From an uncultured Aquimarina sp. (GTDB taxonomy: Bacteria; Bacteroidota; Bacteroidia; Flavobacteriales; Flavobacteriaceae): a DNA stretch of 64,000 nucleotides. The notes beneath the pieces were generated by a model. It was not told the origin of the DNA. It did no database searches and was given only the letters and a program-made list of their open reading frames with translations. Numbering within the stretch: the first letter of the stretch is position 1; each line of letters opens with the position of its first letter. The stretch is from contig CANMLL010000006.1 in assembly GCA_947498775.1 (NCBI GenBank), positions 186,001-250,000 of the forward strand, given 5' to 3'. Shown piece after piece: positions 35,719-47,611 of this stretch. Both the position numbers and the translations under genes were made by a program.

Positions 35719-36645
35719 TTATAATTCTAATAATCCATTAGTTTTCTTAACACCTTCTGCACTTTCTGCTAGTTTTGCTTTTTCTGCATCGCTAAGTTCT
35801 ATTTCTACAACTTTTTCTATTCCATTTTTACCTAAAACCACAGGTGTACCTATACAAAGGTCGTTTAATCCATACTCGCCTTCTAAAAAAGTAGAACACG
35901 GAAAAATTTTCTTTTGGTCACATGCAATTGCTTGCACAAGACCAGATACTGCGGCTCCTGGAGCATACCACGCAGATGTTCCTAACAATTTAGTAAGTGT
36001 AGCCCCACCTACCTTAGTATCGGCTGCTACTTGTGCCAATCTATCCTCAGAAATAAATTCTGAAACTGGAACACTATTTCTTGTTGCTAATCTGATTAAA
36101 GGTACCATTCCTTTATCGCTATGCCCGCCAATTACCATTCCGTCTACATCAGAAATTGGAGCTCCTAATGCTTCAGCCAATCTATACTTGAAACGTGCAC
36201 TATCCAAAGCTCCTCCCATACCTATGATTCTGTTCTTAGGAAGATCTGTAGTTTTATGCACCAAATAGGTCATCGTATCCATTGGGTTACTTACTACAAT
36301 AATAATGGCATTTGGTGAGTGTTCTATTAAACTAGATGATACTGTTTTAACAATTCCAGCGTTAATGCCAATTAATTCTTCACGAGTCATTCCTGGTTTA
36401 CGAGGAATTCCTGAAGTAATTACAGCAATATCGCTACCTGCAGTTTTAGAATAATCTCCTGTAGTTCCTGTGATTTTAGAATCAAATCCATTTAAAGAAG
36501 CGGTTTGCATAAGATCCATAGCTTTACCTTCAGCATAACCTTCTTTAATATCTAATAATACTACCTCTGAAGCAAAATTCTTTATGGCTATATATTCAGC
36601 ACAACTTGCACCTACTGCACCAGCCCCTACTACTGTAACTTTCAT
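35719..36645 (-). CDS. mdh: Malate dehydrogenase
   Basis: A 308-residue NAD-dependent malate dehydrogenase of the LDH-like type. It has the nucleotide-binding VVGAGAVGASCAEY (4-17), the acidic end of beta-2 VVLLDIKEG, the ITSGIPRKPGMTREEL substrate-binding loop with catalytic arginines, VSNPMDTMTYL, and the catalytic histidine motif GGHSDKGMVPL. It interconverts malate and oxaloacetate in the TCA cycle. It stands alone with a strong terminator. Confidence 0.95.
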   Translation of the reverse strand: MKVTVVGAGAVGASCAEYIAIKNFASEVVLLDIKEGYAEGKAMDLMQTASLNGFDSKITGTTGDYSKTAGSDIAVITSGIPRKPGMTREELIGINAGIVKTVSSSLIEHSPNAIIIVVSNPMDTMTYLVHKTTDLPKNRIIGMGGALDSARFKYRLAEALGAPISDVDGMVIGGHSDKGMVPLIRLATRNSVPVSEFISEDRLAQVAADTKVGGATLTKLLGTSAWYAPGAAVSGLVQAIACDQKKIFPCSTFLEGEYGLNDLCIGTPVVLGKNGIEKVVEIELSDAEKAKLAESAEGVKKTNGLLEL

Positions 36646-36731
36646 TGTATATTTTTTTGATTGTAATTAAATCTATTTGCCCTGCGAAAATACGAATTCT
36701 TAAATGAATTAATAAGCAAATAAAAAGTTAA

Positions 36732-37733
36732 TTACCAGCCAAAAGCGAGGCCTAACGAAAGGTTACTGAAATTTTGCAATGTATAATCCAGATTCGCCTT
36801 AAAAACACCATATTGCACCCTTGCGCCAATGGTAGCTTTTATTCCATTAGTTTTGGTTTTCACACTGATCGGATCAGTTACAATATCTGAAGCAAATGGA
36901 CCATTCTGGATTTGATAAGTTCCTAAAAGATCAGCATCATTCGAACCAAAATAGTATCCAAGTCCTCCATAAAAATTTAAAACCGGAAATTTGGTAGAAG
37001 CAATACTAGTGAGTATCCAAGAGTTTGAATTTAAGCGTACTTCCTGACCAAAGCCGGTAACTCCCGTTGTCGTACCAAGATCATAAAATCCTTTTACATT
37101 GGTGTATCCCAGTAATGCAGAAACTCTCATGGGCCATCTTTTTAAAGGAAAAATCCAATCGGTAAATTCATGTTGAAAAGCAACTCCATATAACTGTATC
37201 TCTGCATCTTGAACTGCTTTAACCCTCGGTAAAAACCTTAGTTTTATTTCTGTACTTTTTATTAAACCCATCGACCCTTGAATAAAGCCACCTGGTAAAG
37301 AATTAACTGCTGAACTACCGATCCCATCAGGTAGAATAACTTCTAATTCTGAAGCTTGTCCTTCATTAATAATAACAGATAAATTTTCAGGATTTGATCC
37401 AAAGGAAGAAGCAACAGATTGACTAAGACTGCCATCTCTGAAAGACACATTAGTATATTCTGCGGTTCTTAATAAAAAAGATTGTTTGTCCTCTCTAACA
37501 AAAGAAAGGTTACCTACAATCCCTACTTCAAAATGCCACAACTTTTTTGTTTTGGCGGTGGTATACCAACCATTAGACATATTGTTTACCAAAGACTCTC
37601 CTGCAGGCACAAAATAATCTTCACTAAATCGTTGTGCGTTTTCTATTCCTAATTCAAGGATTTGATTAATATCAGTTTGTGAGAAGGTGAAGTGAGTCAG
37701 AAATAAGGCCAATAGCAATGTGTATTTTTTCAT
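36732..37733 (-). CDS. DUF6588-like outer-membrane protein
   Basis: A 333-residue protein with a signal peptide (MKKYTLLLALFLTHFTFSQ) and barrel-like strands; it ends with a Phe-Gly-Trp terminus. The pattern of a short helical N-terminal stretch, a strand-rich body (VKGFYDLGTTTGVTGFGQEV, YGGLGYYFGSNDADL) and the C-terminal GVFKANLDYTLQNFSNLSLGLAFGW-type ending (positions 309-333) fits the DUF6588 family of flavobacterial outer-membrane proteins. Nine earlier codons also lie in frame, but MKKYT at 37733 starts the signal peptide properly. Confidence 0.68.
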   Translation of the reverse strand: MKKYTLLLALFLTHFTFSQTDINQILELGIENAQRFSEDYFVPAGESLVNNMSNGWYTTAKTKKLWHFEVGIVGNLSFVREDKQSFLLRTAEYTNVSFRDGSLSQSVASSFGSNPENLSVIINEGQASELEVILPDGIGSSAVNSLPGGFIQGSMGLIKSTEIKLRFLPRVKAVQDAEIQLYGVAFQHEFTDWIFPLKRWPMRVSALLGYTNVKGFYDLGTTTGVTGFGQEVRLNSNSWILTSIASTKFPVLNFYGGLGYYFGSNDADLLGTYQIQNGPFASDIVTDPISVKTKTNGIKATIGARVQYGVFKANLDYTLQNFSNLSLGLAFGW

Positions 37734-37897
37734 TCGATCATGATTTAATGGGCAGTGCAATATAAAAAAAAACGCTCACATGCATATATGGTTAATATTC
37801 CAGAGAGTTTTTATTACGTTATTTTCAAAATTCTTTAACACAAGAAATCTCATAAAATTTTCTAAAAATATGTATTTATAAAAGGCGCGATAAAGTA

Positions 37898-37934
37898 AAA
37901 AGGATGCCTCTTATTTTATAGAAAGCATCCTTTT
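37898..37934 (-). terminator. Terminator of the PQQ-propeller gene
   Basis: 10-bp stem AAAAGGATGC (37898-37907) with GCATCCTTTT (37925-37934), beyond the stop of the minus-strand gene. Confidence 0.8.
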
Positions 37935-37957
37935 CATCTTAAAACAGTTCTGATAAT

Positions 37958-39859
37958 TTATTTATAATCAAAGATGTTTAATGTTTTTCCTTTGCTATAG
38001 AAAACTCTTTTTTCTACTTGATCTACGTGATATTGAGGTTTATTATCCTCAAAAGTAAATTTATCCTTTTCTTCACCTGCATCCTTGGCAACCTGAACCA
38101 AGTATTTTGTTTCTGCATCATCTTTGGTAAAGAAGAAAGAATAATCTCTAGTATTTGCAGAACCATCATAACGATTTGGATTATACAGCGCTTCTGAGGC
38201 CATTTGCCCGTAGGCTCCTGCTTGGTATTGTACCGCTCCTTTATCTGCTTGCTTGAAACCTCCTGTACCTGGGGGTCTCACTCCTGTAAATGTTTCAGCA
38301 GCTCCAGATGTTGCTCCCATACCCATATTATATACCCCTGCAGTTTGATATGCTGCACCTGCAACACTACCAACTACAGATAATGCGTTAAGTAATTTAC
38401 GCCCTGTTTCTCCTGGTTGTGGATAATATTTGGTTTTTTTAACTGTACCATCTTTTGCTACGATGGCGAACTCCCAGGGACTGCTTAAGAAATAATTATC
38501 TCCTCGTACTTCTAGTCTATTGAAATCCTTATGCTTCTTAAGCTCAAGTTTTTGACTATTATCTTCACCCCATCCTTTATCTGGGTTTAATAAATACAAT
38601 CTCTTACCATCTAATACAATCAAATTCTTTTCCTTCTCGTCATAAGCGATTCTTGTTTCTTCATCAACACTAAATTTCCATACTGCCTTCTTTAGACCAT
38701 CTTCGTAGTATGCTATTCTGTATGGTGTAGCAATGATACTTCCTTTACTATATCTAAATTCATCATAGGTGTCATCTTCTCCTACTTCGGCTAAGAAATC
38801 GTTACCGTTGAATTGTGGTTTTTTCCAGATTTTTTTTCCAGTGTCGTCTAATAAGATTTTTCTAGCACCGTAGTATACCATATACCCTTCATCTACTTTC
38901 TCTACTTCGTTAATCCTTCTTTTCTCAAAATCTTTCTTCCAAATTTTTTCACCTGTAGCATAATCATACACGCTACCTGCTTTTTCATGCTTGATAAATA
39001 GTTTTCCATCTACTTCTTGCTCAAACATAAAACCTTCATCTAACTTAATAGGTTTTTTCCATGCTTTGCTTCCATCTGCGGCGTTAAAAGCATAAATTTT
39101 ATCTCCTAATGCTGCCAATTTATTCAAATTCATTGTCATTGCAGCCCCCATCATTGATCCAAGACCCCCTCCTGCAGCTTCTACAGCATACACTATATCT
39201 TTGGAAGGATTGAGGAATAATTTACCTATTTTCTCTTCTTCGTTAAGGATCACCGTTCCGTTATCACTATTAAGGATAAATAAGTTAGACCCCAAGCTAA
39301 ATGCGATATTATTATTCTTATCTACAACAAGATTATCAAGGTCACCTTTCTTTTTAAGTGTTAATTCGGCATTCCATTTAGTTTCATTTGACTTTAAAGA
39401 AACGAGAAAGGCCTTATTCTTTGTTTTATCTTCTGTGGTACACTGAAAAATGAACGACTCTAACTCAGGAATTACCTGAAAAGACTTGATCTTCTTATAT
39501 CCTTCTTTTTCTTTATCCAATAATACTTTACCGTCTCGCGTATCAATTAATAGGTTAGCAACAATAATGTAAGGTGAAAACGGAACCATTCTGTAATTGT
39601 CCTGATCTGCTTGAATAGCACCTCCTAAAAGAGAAATGCGATCACCTGTTACTTCCCATATTTTTGTTCCTTTCTCAGCATCGACTCCCGCTACAGTTTT
39701 ATCTGTAAGCACAATAGGAACCGCAGAAAATTCATGGAAAAACAATTCTTCGATTTTTCCATCAAAGTTTATTTGCTTATCAGCACTTCGCTGAGCAAAA
39801 ATAGCATTACAGGTTACCAAAAGAACCAGCAATGAAAGTTTAGATAGATTTAATTTCAT
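37958..39859 (-). CDS. PQQ-like beta-propeller protein, exported
   Basis: A 633-residue protein with a signal peptide (about 1-22, AIFAQ) and repeated PQQ-type propeller blades with the tryptophan docking pattern (VDAEKGTKIWEVTGD, FNAADGSKAWKKPI, YDYATGEKIWKKDF, LDDTGKKIWKKP, KAVWKFSVDEETRIAYDE). No redox-cofactor residues are clear, so a structural propeller of the BamB kind is possible. A glycine/alanine-rich insertion (about 490-560; GAAYQTAGVYNMGMGATSGA) interrupts the fold. Exact role unknown. Confidence 0.75.
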   Translation of the reverse strand: MKLNLSKLSLLVLLVTCNAIFAQRSADKQINFDGKIEELFFHEFSAVPIVLTDKTVAGVDAEKGTKIWEVTGDRISLLGGAIQADQDNYRMVPFSPYIIVANLLIDTRDGKVLLDKEKEGYKKIKSFQVIPELESFIFQCTTEDKTKNKAFLVSLKSNETKWNAELTLKKKGDLDNLVVDKNNNIAFSLGSNLFILNSDNGTVILNEEEKIGKLFLNPSKDIVYAVEAAGGGLGSMMGAAMTMNLNKLAALGDKIYAFNAADGSKAWKKPIKLDEGFMFEQEVDGKLFIKHEKAGSVYDYATGEKIWKKDFEKRRINEVEKVDEGYMVYYGARKILLDDTGKKIWKKPQFNGNDFLAEVGEDDTYDEFRYSKGSIIATPYRIAYYEDGLKKAVWKFSVDEETRIAYDEKEKNLIVLDGKRLYLLNPDKGWGEDNSQKLELKKHKDFNRLEVRGDNYFLSSPWEFAIVAKDGTVKKTKYYPQPGETGRKLLNALSVVGSVAGAAYQTAGVYNMGMGATSGAAETFTGVRPPGTGGFKQADKGAVQYQAGAYGQMASEALYNPNRYDGSANTRDYSFFFTKDDAETKYLVQVAKDAGEEKDKFTFEDNKPQYHVDQVEKRVFYSKGKTLNIFDYK

Positions 39860-40033
39860 TTTATAAAATTTAATTGTTTAGGGTTTTAAATTCAGAATTT
39901 GACAGAAAAGAAAATCCAGCATACCGTTTATATTTATCTTATTTGGACACACTTGAAAATATACAGTATACTTATACATACAAATTGGATTTCTAATCTA
40001 GTTAGTGTTCTGTTAAGAATTTGCTAATTTATG

Positions 40034-40070
40034 CAAAAAAAAGAACCTACCATAATTATGATAGATTCTT
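40034..40070 (-). terminator. gyrB terminator
   Basis: The dyad at 40041-40070 (centre CATAATTATG) folds with a few G-U pairs and is followed on the minus strand by a T8 run, 40 bp beyond the gyrB stop. Confidence 0.75.
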
Positions 40071-40109
40071 GATAAATTCTTAAGATTTAATTAATCTATT
40101 AAATAGATC

Positions 40110-42472
<2,363 letters not shown>

Positions 42473-43618
42473 ATGAAAACACAAAATCTAATTAATTTAG
42501 TAAAAGCTACAACATTAAGTTTAGGGATTTTCTTTACCTCTTGTACTACTGAAAACCTTGATGAAATTTCGGATCAAACTGGTGAGACAACTCAACTGAT
42601 AGAAAAATATTTTCGAGGAGAACTTATAGAAGTTGAAGATTTGGGAAACGGAACACTTAAATGGGGAGACATTCTATTTGATGAAGCTCAATTATCAGAC
42701 GAAAAGATTCAGTTTGATGCATTAGCCGCACCAAACCAAGGTATAGATGCAAAACTGGGCCTGGCTTCCAGAGTACGAAAATGGAGTAACAACACCATTG
42801 TATATGTTTTGGATAATAGCTTATCCAGCAGACAACGTGAGGTCACTTTTGATGCAATGGATGAATGGATTAACAAAACCAATATACGTTTTAAAGAAAG
42901 AACTAATGAAAGTTCTTATGTAACTATTCGTAATAGCGGCCGCAATTGTAATTGTGCTTCTGCTAGCTTAGGAGTGCAGGGTTCTCGAGGTACAATTAAC
43001 ATGGGAGTGAGAACCGGCGTTGGAGTAATGACTCACGAAATAGGACATACTCTAGGCTATTTACACGAACAAAACAGAAGTGACCGAGATCAATTTGTCA
43101 ATATTTTCCCAGAAAACATTCAAGATGGTGCTATTAGCCAATTTAGAGTAGATAACAACTCAGTAAATCCAGGAAGATTTGATGTAGAATCTATCATGAT
43201 TTACAGTAGTTTTACGTTTAGCAAAAATGGTCAGCCTGTAATGCTAGAAAAAGATGGCAGTCGTATTCCTTTTAGAAGTAGATTGTCTGCTGGTGATATT
43301 GCCGGGACTAACCAACTGTATCCAAGCGATACTGGTGGTGGTGATACCTGCGATGGTGTAGATGAGTGGGTTTCAGGACAGCAATATAATGTTGGCGATA
43401 GAGTTACCTATCAAGGATTCTTATATGAAAGAGATTTTTCTGGGTGGAATCGTATTCTTGAATGTGACACCCCGGTAATTGAAGATATTTGTGAAGGAAT
43501 TTCAGAATGGCGTAGAAATGGAAGTTATTCTGTTGGAGATCAAGTTACTTATCAAGGGTTCCTTTATGAATTACAAAGTAACAGAAGATGGTCTAACCTT
43601 GGACGGTGTGGGAACTAA
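42473..43618 (+). CDS. Astacin (M12A) metalloprotease lipoprotein with two C-terminal carbohydrate-binding modules
   Basis: A 381-residue lipoprotein (lipobox FTSC, Cys24). After a propeptide-like region (about 30-100) comes an astacin domain with the full zinc signature HEIGHTLGYLHEQNRSDRD (His188, Glu189, His192, His198) and the Met-turn SIMIY (Met242, Tyr244). Two CBM5/12-like modules follow (about 300-335 and 342-381), each with the Cys..W..G..Y..GD.VTYQGFLYE pattern of chitin-binding domains. Start is ATG at 42473; the frame stays open 63 bp further, but the signal peptide starts here. Likely a surface protease targeted to chitin or related glycans. Confidence 0.87.
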   Translation: MKTQNLINLVKATTLSLGIFFTSCTTENLDEISDQTGETTQLIEKYFRGELIEVEDLGNGTLKWGDILFDEAQLSDEKIQFDALAAPNQGIDAKLGLASRVRKWSNNTIVYVLDNSLSSRQREVTFDAMDEWINKTNIRFKERTNESSYVTIRNSGRNCNCASASLGVQGSRGTINMGVRTGVGVMTHEIGHTLGYLHEQNRSDRDQFVNIFPENIQDGAISQFRVDNNSVNPGRFDVESIMIYSSFTFSKNGQPVMLEKDGSRIPFRSRLSAGDIAGTNQLYPSDTGGGDTCDGVDEWVSGQQYNVGDRVTYQGFLYERDFSGWNRILECDTPVIEDICEGISEWRRNGSYSVGDQVTYQGFLYELQSNRRWSNLGRCGN

Positions 43619-43655
43619 AATGCCGTACTGAGCTAACAAATTATATTTAGAATAC

Positions 43656-43685
43656 AAAAGCTGTCCCGGTTGGGACAGCTTTTTT
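43656..43685 (+). terminator. Terminator after astacin 1
   Basis: 12-bp perfect stem AAAAGCTGTCCC (43656-43667) with GGGACAGCTTTT (43672-43683) and following T run; the two astacin genes are thus separate units. Confidence 0.92.
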
Positions 43686-43834
43686 CGTCTTTTTAAAGTG
43701 ATCATAATAAACTATTTATATATTTTTTGGTAGCGGGTAAAATACTTATATAAGCACAGATCCTAAGTCGAAAAAGAGCAAATGAAAAAATGAGGAAGAT
43801 TTTGTGTATTACTGATGTTGTGTAATAATTTTTT

Positions 43835-43846
43835 AACGATATCGTT
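43835..43846. promoter_or_regulatory. Perfect palindrome upstream of astacin 2
   Basis: AACGATATCGTT is a 12-bp palindrome 37 bp before the second astacin gene, in the promoter region. A candidate operator; no copy was seen in front of astacin 1. Confidence 0.4.
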
Positions 43847-43882
43847 TTACAATCGTAACACATCTAAATCAATTCTTAAATC

Positions 43883-44902
43883 ATGATTATGAAAAAATTT
43901 AAAAAACTTAGTAAATTGAAAATACTGGCAATAACTGCCGTACTATCACTTTCTTCTTGTGAACAAGACATCGTTAATGAGGTTATTACTTCTGAAGATT
44001 TATCTAGTGGCAAATTACTAGAAAAATATTTTCAAGGAGATTTGGTAACTGTCGAAGATATTGGTAATGGAGAGTTTTTGTATAATTCTGATATTATCCT
44101 TACTGAAGAAATGTTATCAGACGAACCTCCACACTTTGATCCTAAAAGAGCCCCTTCTCTTGACTCTGATCAAAAATTAGCCCTGTATGGCTCTGTTAGA
44201 AAATGGCCAAACAATACAGTCATTTATAAGCTAGGAAACTTAAACAGTAATTTACGTGCTAAACTAACCGAAGCTTTTAATAGATGGTCCAGTAAAACCA
44301 ATATTAAGTTCAAAAAACACACTAATGAATCCTACTACGTAACAATTTACGAATCTACATCGGTGTGTTCGGGTTGTGGAAGTGCTTCTTTTGGTGTGCG
44401 TGGTACCAGAGGAGTAATTCGTTTAGGGTATAAAGCTTCTACAAGTCTTATCGCACATGAGATAGGACATACTCTTGGATTTGTTCACGAACAAACAAGA
44501 TCTGATAGAGATAACTACGTTAAAATTCAGTGGCAAAATATCAAAAGTGGTAAAGAAGGTAATTTTAGAAAAAGTAGAAGTGCAAAATTACTAACTGATC
44601 AATTTGATATCAAATCAATAATGATGTACCATGCATACGGATTTTCTAAAAATAGAAAACCAACTATTACTTTGCTAAATGGTGATGTTTACAGAGGGGC
44701 ACAAAAAACAATCTCTCCACTTGACATTGCCGGAACGAATAAGGCATATCCGGGTGAAACAAATGTCGATATTTGCGACGGCGTAAACCCTTGGAAAAGT
44801 GGACAATCTTATCGAGCAGGAGATAAGGTGACCTACAGAGGTTCTCTTTATGAGCTTCAGGGTAATTTAAGGTGGAATAACCTGGGACGATGTGGAAACT
44901 AA
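43883..44902 (+). CDS. Astacin (M12A) metalloprotease lipoprotein with one carbohydrate-binding module
   Basis: A 339-residue paralogue of the preceding protease. The lipobox is LSSC (Cys26). The astacin site is HEIGHTLGFVHEQTRSDRD (His192, Glu193, His196, His202), with Met-turn SIMMY. It shares the propeptide blocks LLEKYF-G-L--VED-GNG and RKW-NNT with copy 1, and ends in a single CBM5/12-like module (CDGVNPWKSGQSYRAGDKVTYRGSLYE) with the same RW-NLGRCGN terminus. The gene pair probably arose by tandem duplication with loss or gain of one module. ATG at 43889 is an alternative start. Confidence 0.87.
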   Translation: MIMKKFKKLSKLKILAITAVLSLSSCEQDIVNEVITSEDLSSGKLLEKYFQGDLVTVEDIGNGEFLYNSDIILTEEMLSDEPPHFDPKRAPSLDSDQKLALYGSVRKWPNNTVIYKLGNLNSNLRAKLTEAFNRWSSKTNIKFKKHTNESYYVTIYESTSVCSGCGSASFGVRGTRGVIRLGYKASTSLIAHEIGHTLGFVHEQTRSDRDNYVKIQWQNIKSGKEGNFRKSRSAKLLTDQFDIKSIMMYHAYGFSKNRKPTITLLNGDVYRGAQKTISPLDIAGTNKAYPGETNVDICDGVNPWKSGQSYRAGDKVTYRGSLYELQGNLRWNNLGRCGN

Positions 44903-44926
44903 CCTATAAGCTTTTAATTTATATAC

Positions 44927-44957
44927 AAAAACCCTGAGAATTTTTCTCAGGGTTTTT
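44927..44957. terminator. Terminator between astacin 2 and asnB
   Basis: 14-bp perfect stem (44927-44940 with 44944-44957), 3-nt loop, T run on the plus strand and A run allowing minus-strand use for convergent asnB. Confidence 0.92.
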
Positions 44958-45017
44958 AAGTCTCAATTAAACTCAACTTTCAGCTAATAAAAAGTAAACT
45001 GATACTTTTAATAATGG

Positions 45018-46682
45018 TTAATATGCTTCTTCATGAACATTAGCCACTGCTCTACCACTTGGATCATTCATGTTTTTAAATGCTTCATCCCATTCTAGGG
45101 CAATTTTTGTACTACAAGCCACCGAAGGTTCTTGAGGCACACTTAAAGCAGCCGCATCACTAGGAAAATGACCTTCAAATATCGAACGATAATAGAACTC
45201 TTCTTTATTTTGAGGAGTTTGTATAGGAAATCTAAAGCGGGCATTTGTCATCTGTTCGTCAGAGATTTCTCTTTCAACAACTTCTTTAAGCGTATCGATC
45301 CAGCTATACCCCACGCCATCAGAAAATTGCTCTTTTTGTCTCCAGACCACGCTCTCTGGCAAGTAAGATTCGAAAGCTTTACGAATAACCCATTTCTCCA
45401 TTCTTTCTCCGTTAATCATTTTATCTTGCGGGTTAATACGCATGGCTACATCCATAAATTCTTTATCCAAAAATGGCACTCGACCTTCGATCCCCCATGC
45501 AGCCAAAGATTTATTTGCTCGTAAGCAATCATACATATGTAACTTGCCTAATTTCCGAACAGTTTCATCGTGAAACTCTTGTGCATTTGGAGCTTTATGA
45601 AAGTATAGATATCCTCCAAAAATTTCGTCTGCTCCTTCGCCAGACAATACCATTTTTACTCCCATTGACTTGATAACTCTTGCCATTAAATACATAGGTG
45701 TAGATGCCCTAATCGTAGTAATATCATAGGTCTCAAGGTTATAAATCACATCTTTTATAGCATCCAAACCTTCCTGGATGGTAAATTTAATCTCATGATG
45801 AACAGTTCCTATATGATCTGCTACTTTTTGTGCAGCAGCCAAATCCGGAGACCCTTCTAATCCAACAGAAAATGAATGTAGTTGTGGCCACCATGCAGCA
45901 TCGGTATCATCAGATTCTATTCTTTTGTCGGCATATTTTTTAGCAATTGCAGAAGTTACCGAGGAATCTAACCCACCTGATAATAAAACTCCATAAGGAA
46001 CATCAGACATTAATTGCCTATGTACTGCAGCTTCAAGAGCGTCCCTAACCTCATCGATACTTGTTTGATTTTCTTTCACCGTTTCATACTCTGACCAATC
46101 TCTAACATACCATTTTTTCAACTCACCTTCGTTACTAAGTAAATAATGACCTGGCAAAAACAACTCTATTTTGGTACAGATACCCTCTAGTGCTTTTAGC
46201 TCTGAAGCGACATAAAATGTTCCGTTTTGATCCCACCCCATATACAAAGGTATTATCCCCATATGATCACGTGCAATCAAATAAACATCTTTCTCTACAT
46301 CATATAAAGCAAAAGCGAAAATACCGTTTAACTCATCAATAAAGTCTGGACCTTTTTCTTTGTATAAGGCTAATATAACTTCGCAGTCAGACTCTGTTTG
46401 AAAATTATACTTCCCTTCAAATTGTTTGCGAAGCTCTCTATGATTATATATTTCACCATTTGCTGCAAGCACTAATTTTTTATCTTCGCTAAAAAGAGGT
46501 TGTTTCCCAGAAGCCGGGTCTACAATAGCCAATCTTTCATGCGCCAATATTGCATTACTATCTGAATAGATCCCGTTCCAATCCGGCCCTCTATGACGAA
46601 TTTTTTTAGACATTTCTAATAATTGAGGTCTTAAAACCTCTGCATCTTGCTTTAAATCAAAAGCACAAACAATTCCGCACAT
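45018..46682 (-). CDS. asnB: Asparagine synthase (glutamine-hydrolysing) AsnB
   Basis: A 554-residue class II amidotransferase converting aspartate and glutamine to asparagine. The N-terminal nucleophile Cys2 (MCGIV) starts the glutaminase domain (HRGPDWNGIYSD, FSEDKKLVLAANGEIYNHREL). The synthetase domain has the ATP pyrophosphatase loop LLSGGLDSS and the conserved VLSGEGADEIFGGYLYFHKAP. An AGGAG sequence 6 bp before the ATG is a rare Shine-Dalgarno-like site for this window. The upstream region holds one arm of a 12-bp inverted repeat whose other arm is nearer DUF2911. Confidence 0.96.
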   Translation of the reverse strand: MCGIVCAFDLKQDAEVLRPQLLEMSKKIRHRGPDWNGIYSDSNAILAHERLAIVDPASGKQPLFSEDKKLVLAANGEIYNHRELRKQFEGKYNFQTESDCEVILALYKEKGPDFIDELNGIFAFALYDVEKDVYLIARDHMGIIPLYMGWDQNGTFYVASELKALEGICTKIELFLPGHYLLSNEGELKKWYVRDWSEYETVKENQTSIDEVRDALEAAVHRQLMSDVPYGVLLSGGLDSSVTSAIAKKYADKRIESDDTDAAWWPQLHSFSVGLEGSPDLAAAQKVADHIGTVHHEIKFTIQEGLDAIKDVIYNLETYDITTIRASTPMYLMARVIKSMGVKMVLSGEGADEIFGGYLYFHKAPNAQEFHDETVRKLGKLHMYDCLRANKSLAAWGIEGRVPFLDKEFMDVAMRINPQDKMINGERMEKWVIRKAFESYLPESVVWRQKEQFSDGVGYSWIDTLKEVVEREISDEQMTNARFRFPIQTPQNKEEFYYRSIFEGHFPSDAAALSVPQEPSVACSTKIALEWDEAFKNMNDPSGRAVANVHEEAY

Positions 46683-46717
46683 AATTCTCCTTTTTCTATT
46701 AATTGAGAGTTCAAAGA

Positions 46718-46804
46718 TTACATTATAGTTACAAAATAAAAATAAAAATAACTTATTAGTTTATTATTGTTATAAATATTAGATATAAACACACTATAAT
46801 GTAA
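46718..46804. repeat. 12-bp inverted repeat between asnB and DUF2911
   Basis: TTACATTATAGT (46718-46729) and ACTATAATGTAA (46793-46804) are perfect inverted copies 63 bp apart (about six helical turns) in the divergent promoter region. They could be a looping operator pair. Confidence 0.5.
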
Positions 46805-46940
46805 CTTATTTATGGTTTTTATTATCAAAATGCTATCAATTTGTTACTTAAAACATTTAACAGAATTTATAGAGGCGATTAACATTTAGTTGTAAGTTCA
46901 CCTATATCTTTACGTCTGTTAAAGAAATAAAATCACTCTT

Positions 46941-47474
46941 ATGAAAAAATCAATCTTACTAATTGCTATTATGTTATTGGGTACAATAACCTCTATGAAT
47001 GCACAAAAATTTGCCGGCTTACAGAAAAGTCCAACTGATATTTCTTATGCTAAAGCCGACAGAAATGCCAAACCAGAAATTAAAGTTGTTTATAGTAGAC
47101 CCCAGAAAAAGGGCAGAGAGATTTTCGGGGACCTTGTGAAATATGACAAAGTATGGAGAACAGGAGCAGACGAAGCTACAGAGATTAAACTTTTCAAGGA
47201 TATGAAAATTGGAGACAAAACGGTAAAAGCTGGTACGTATTCTCTTTTCACAATTCCTGGAGAAAAAGAATGGACTATTATATTGAGTTCTGACCTTGAC
47301 ATCTGGGGATCATATTCTTATGAAAAGGGAAACGATGTTGCAAGAATAAAAGTGCCTGCCTCCTCTGGAGATGCCTTAGAAGTATTTTCGATAGCTTTCA
47401 AAAAAGTTGATAAAGGATACCATATGGTAATGGGATGGGATACCACCCGTGTAGAAGTTCCTTTTTATATGTAA
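46941..47474 (+). CDS. DUF2911 exported protein
   Basis: A 177-residue protein with a signal peptide (about 1-21, MNAQ) and a DUF2911 domain: VVYSRPQKKGREIFGDLVKYDKVWRTGADEATEI-type block (positions 49-82) and KAGTYSLFTIPGEKEWTIIL (about 96-115). Function unknown; the family is frequent in Bacteroidota and appears periplasmic. Monocistronic with a strong terminator. Confidence 0.88.
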   Translation: MKKSILLIAIMLLGTITSMNAQKFAGLQKSPTDISYAKADRNAKPEIKVVYSRPQKKGREIFGDLVKYDKVWRTGADEATEIKLFKDMKIGDKTVKAGTYSLFTIPGEKEWTIILSSDLDIWGSYSYEKGNDVARIKVPASSGDALEVFSIAFKKVDKGYHMVMGWDTTRVEVPFYM

Positions 47475-47505
47475 TCTACTTTATATAACAGTAAGAAACT
47501 AAATT

Positions 47506-47538
47506 AAAAAAGCTTGGCCGTTTGCCAAGCTTTTTTTT
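47506..47538. terminator. Bidirectional terminator (DUF2911 and peptide A)
   Basis: 13-bp perfect stem AAAAAAGCTTGGC (47506-47518) with GCCAAGCTTTTTT (47524-47536); T8 on plus strand and T6 on minus strand. Confidence 0.9.
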
Positions 47539-47611
47539 ACAATTATTTTATGCCCCTAAAATAATATGATTTGATTATCCCATAAAAAAGGGATTATAAA
47601 AGTCGTGTGTA

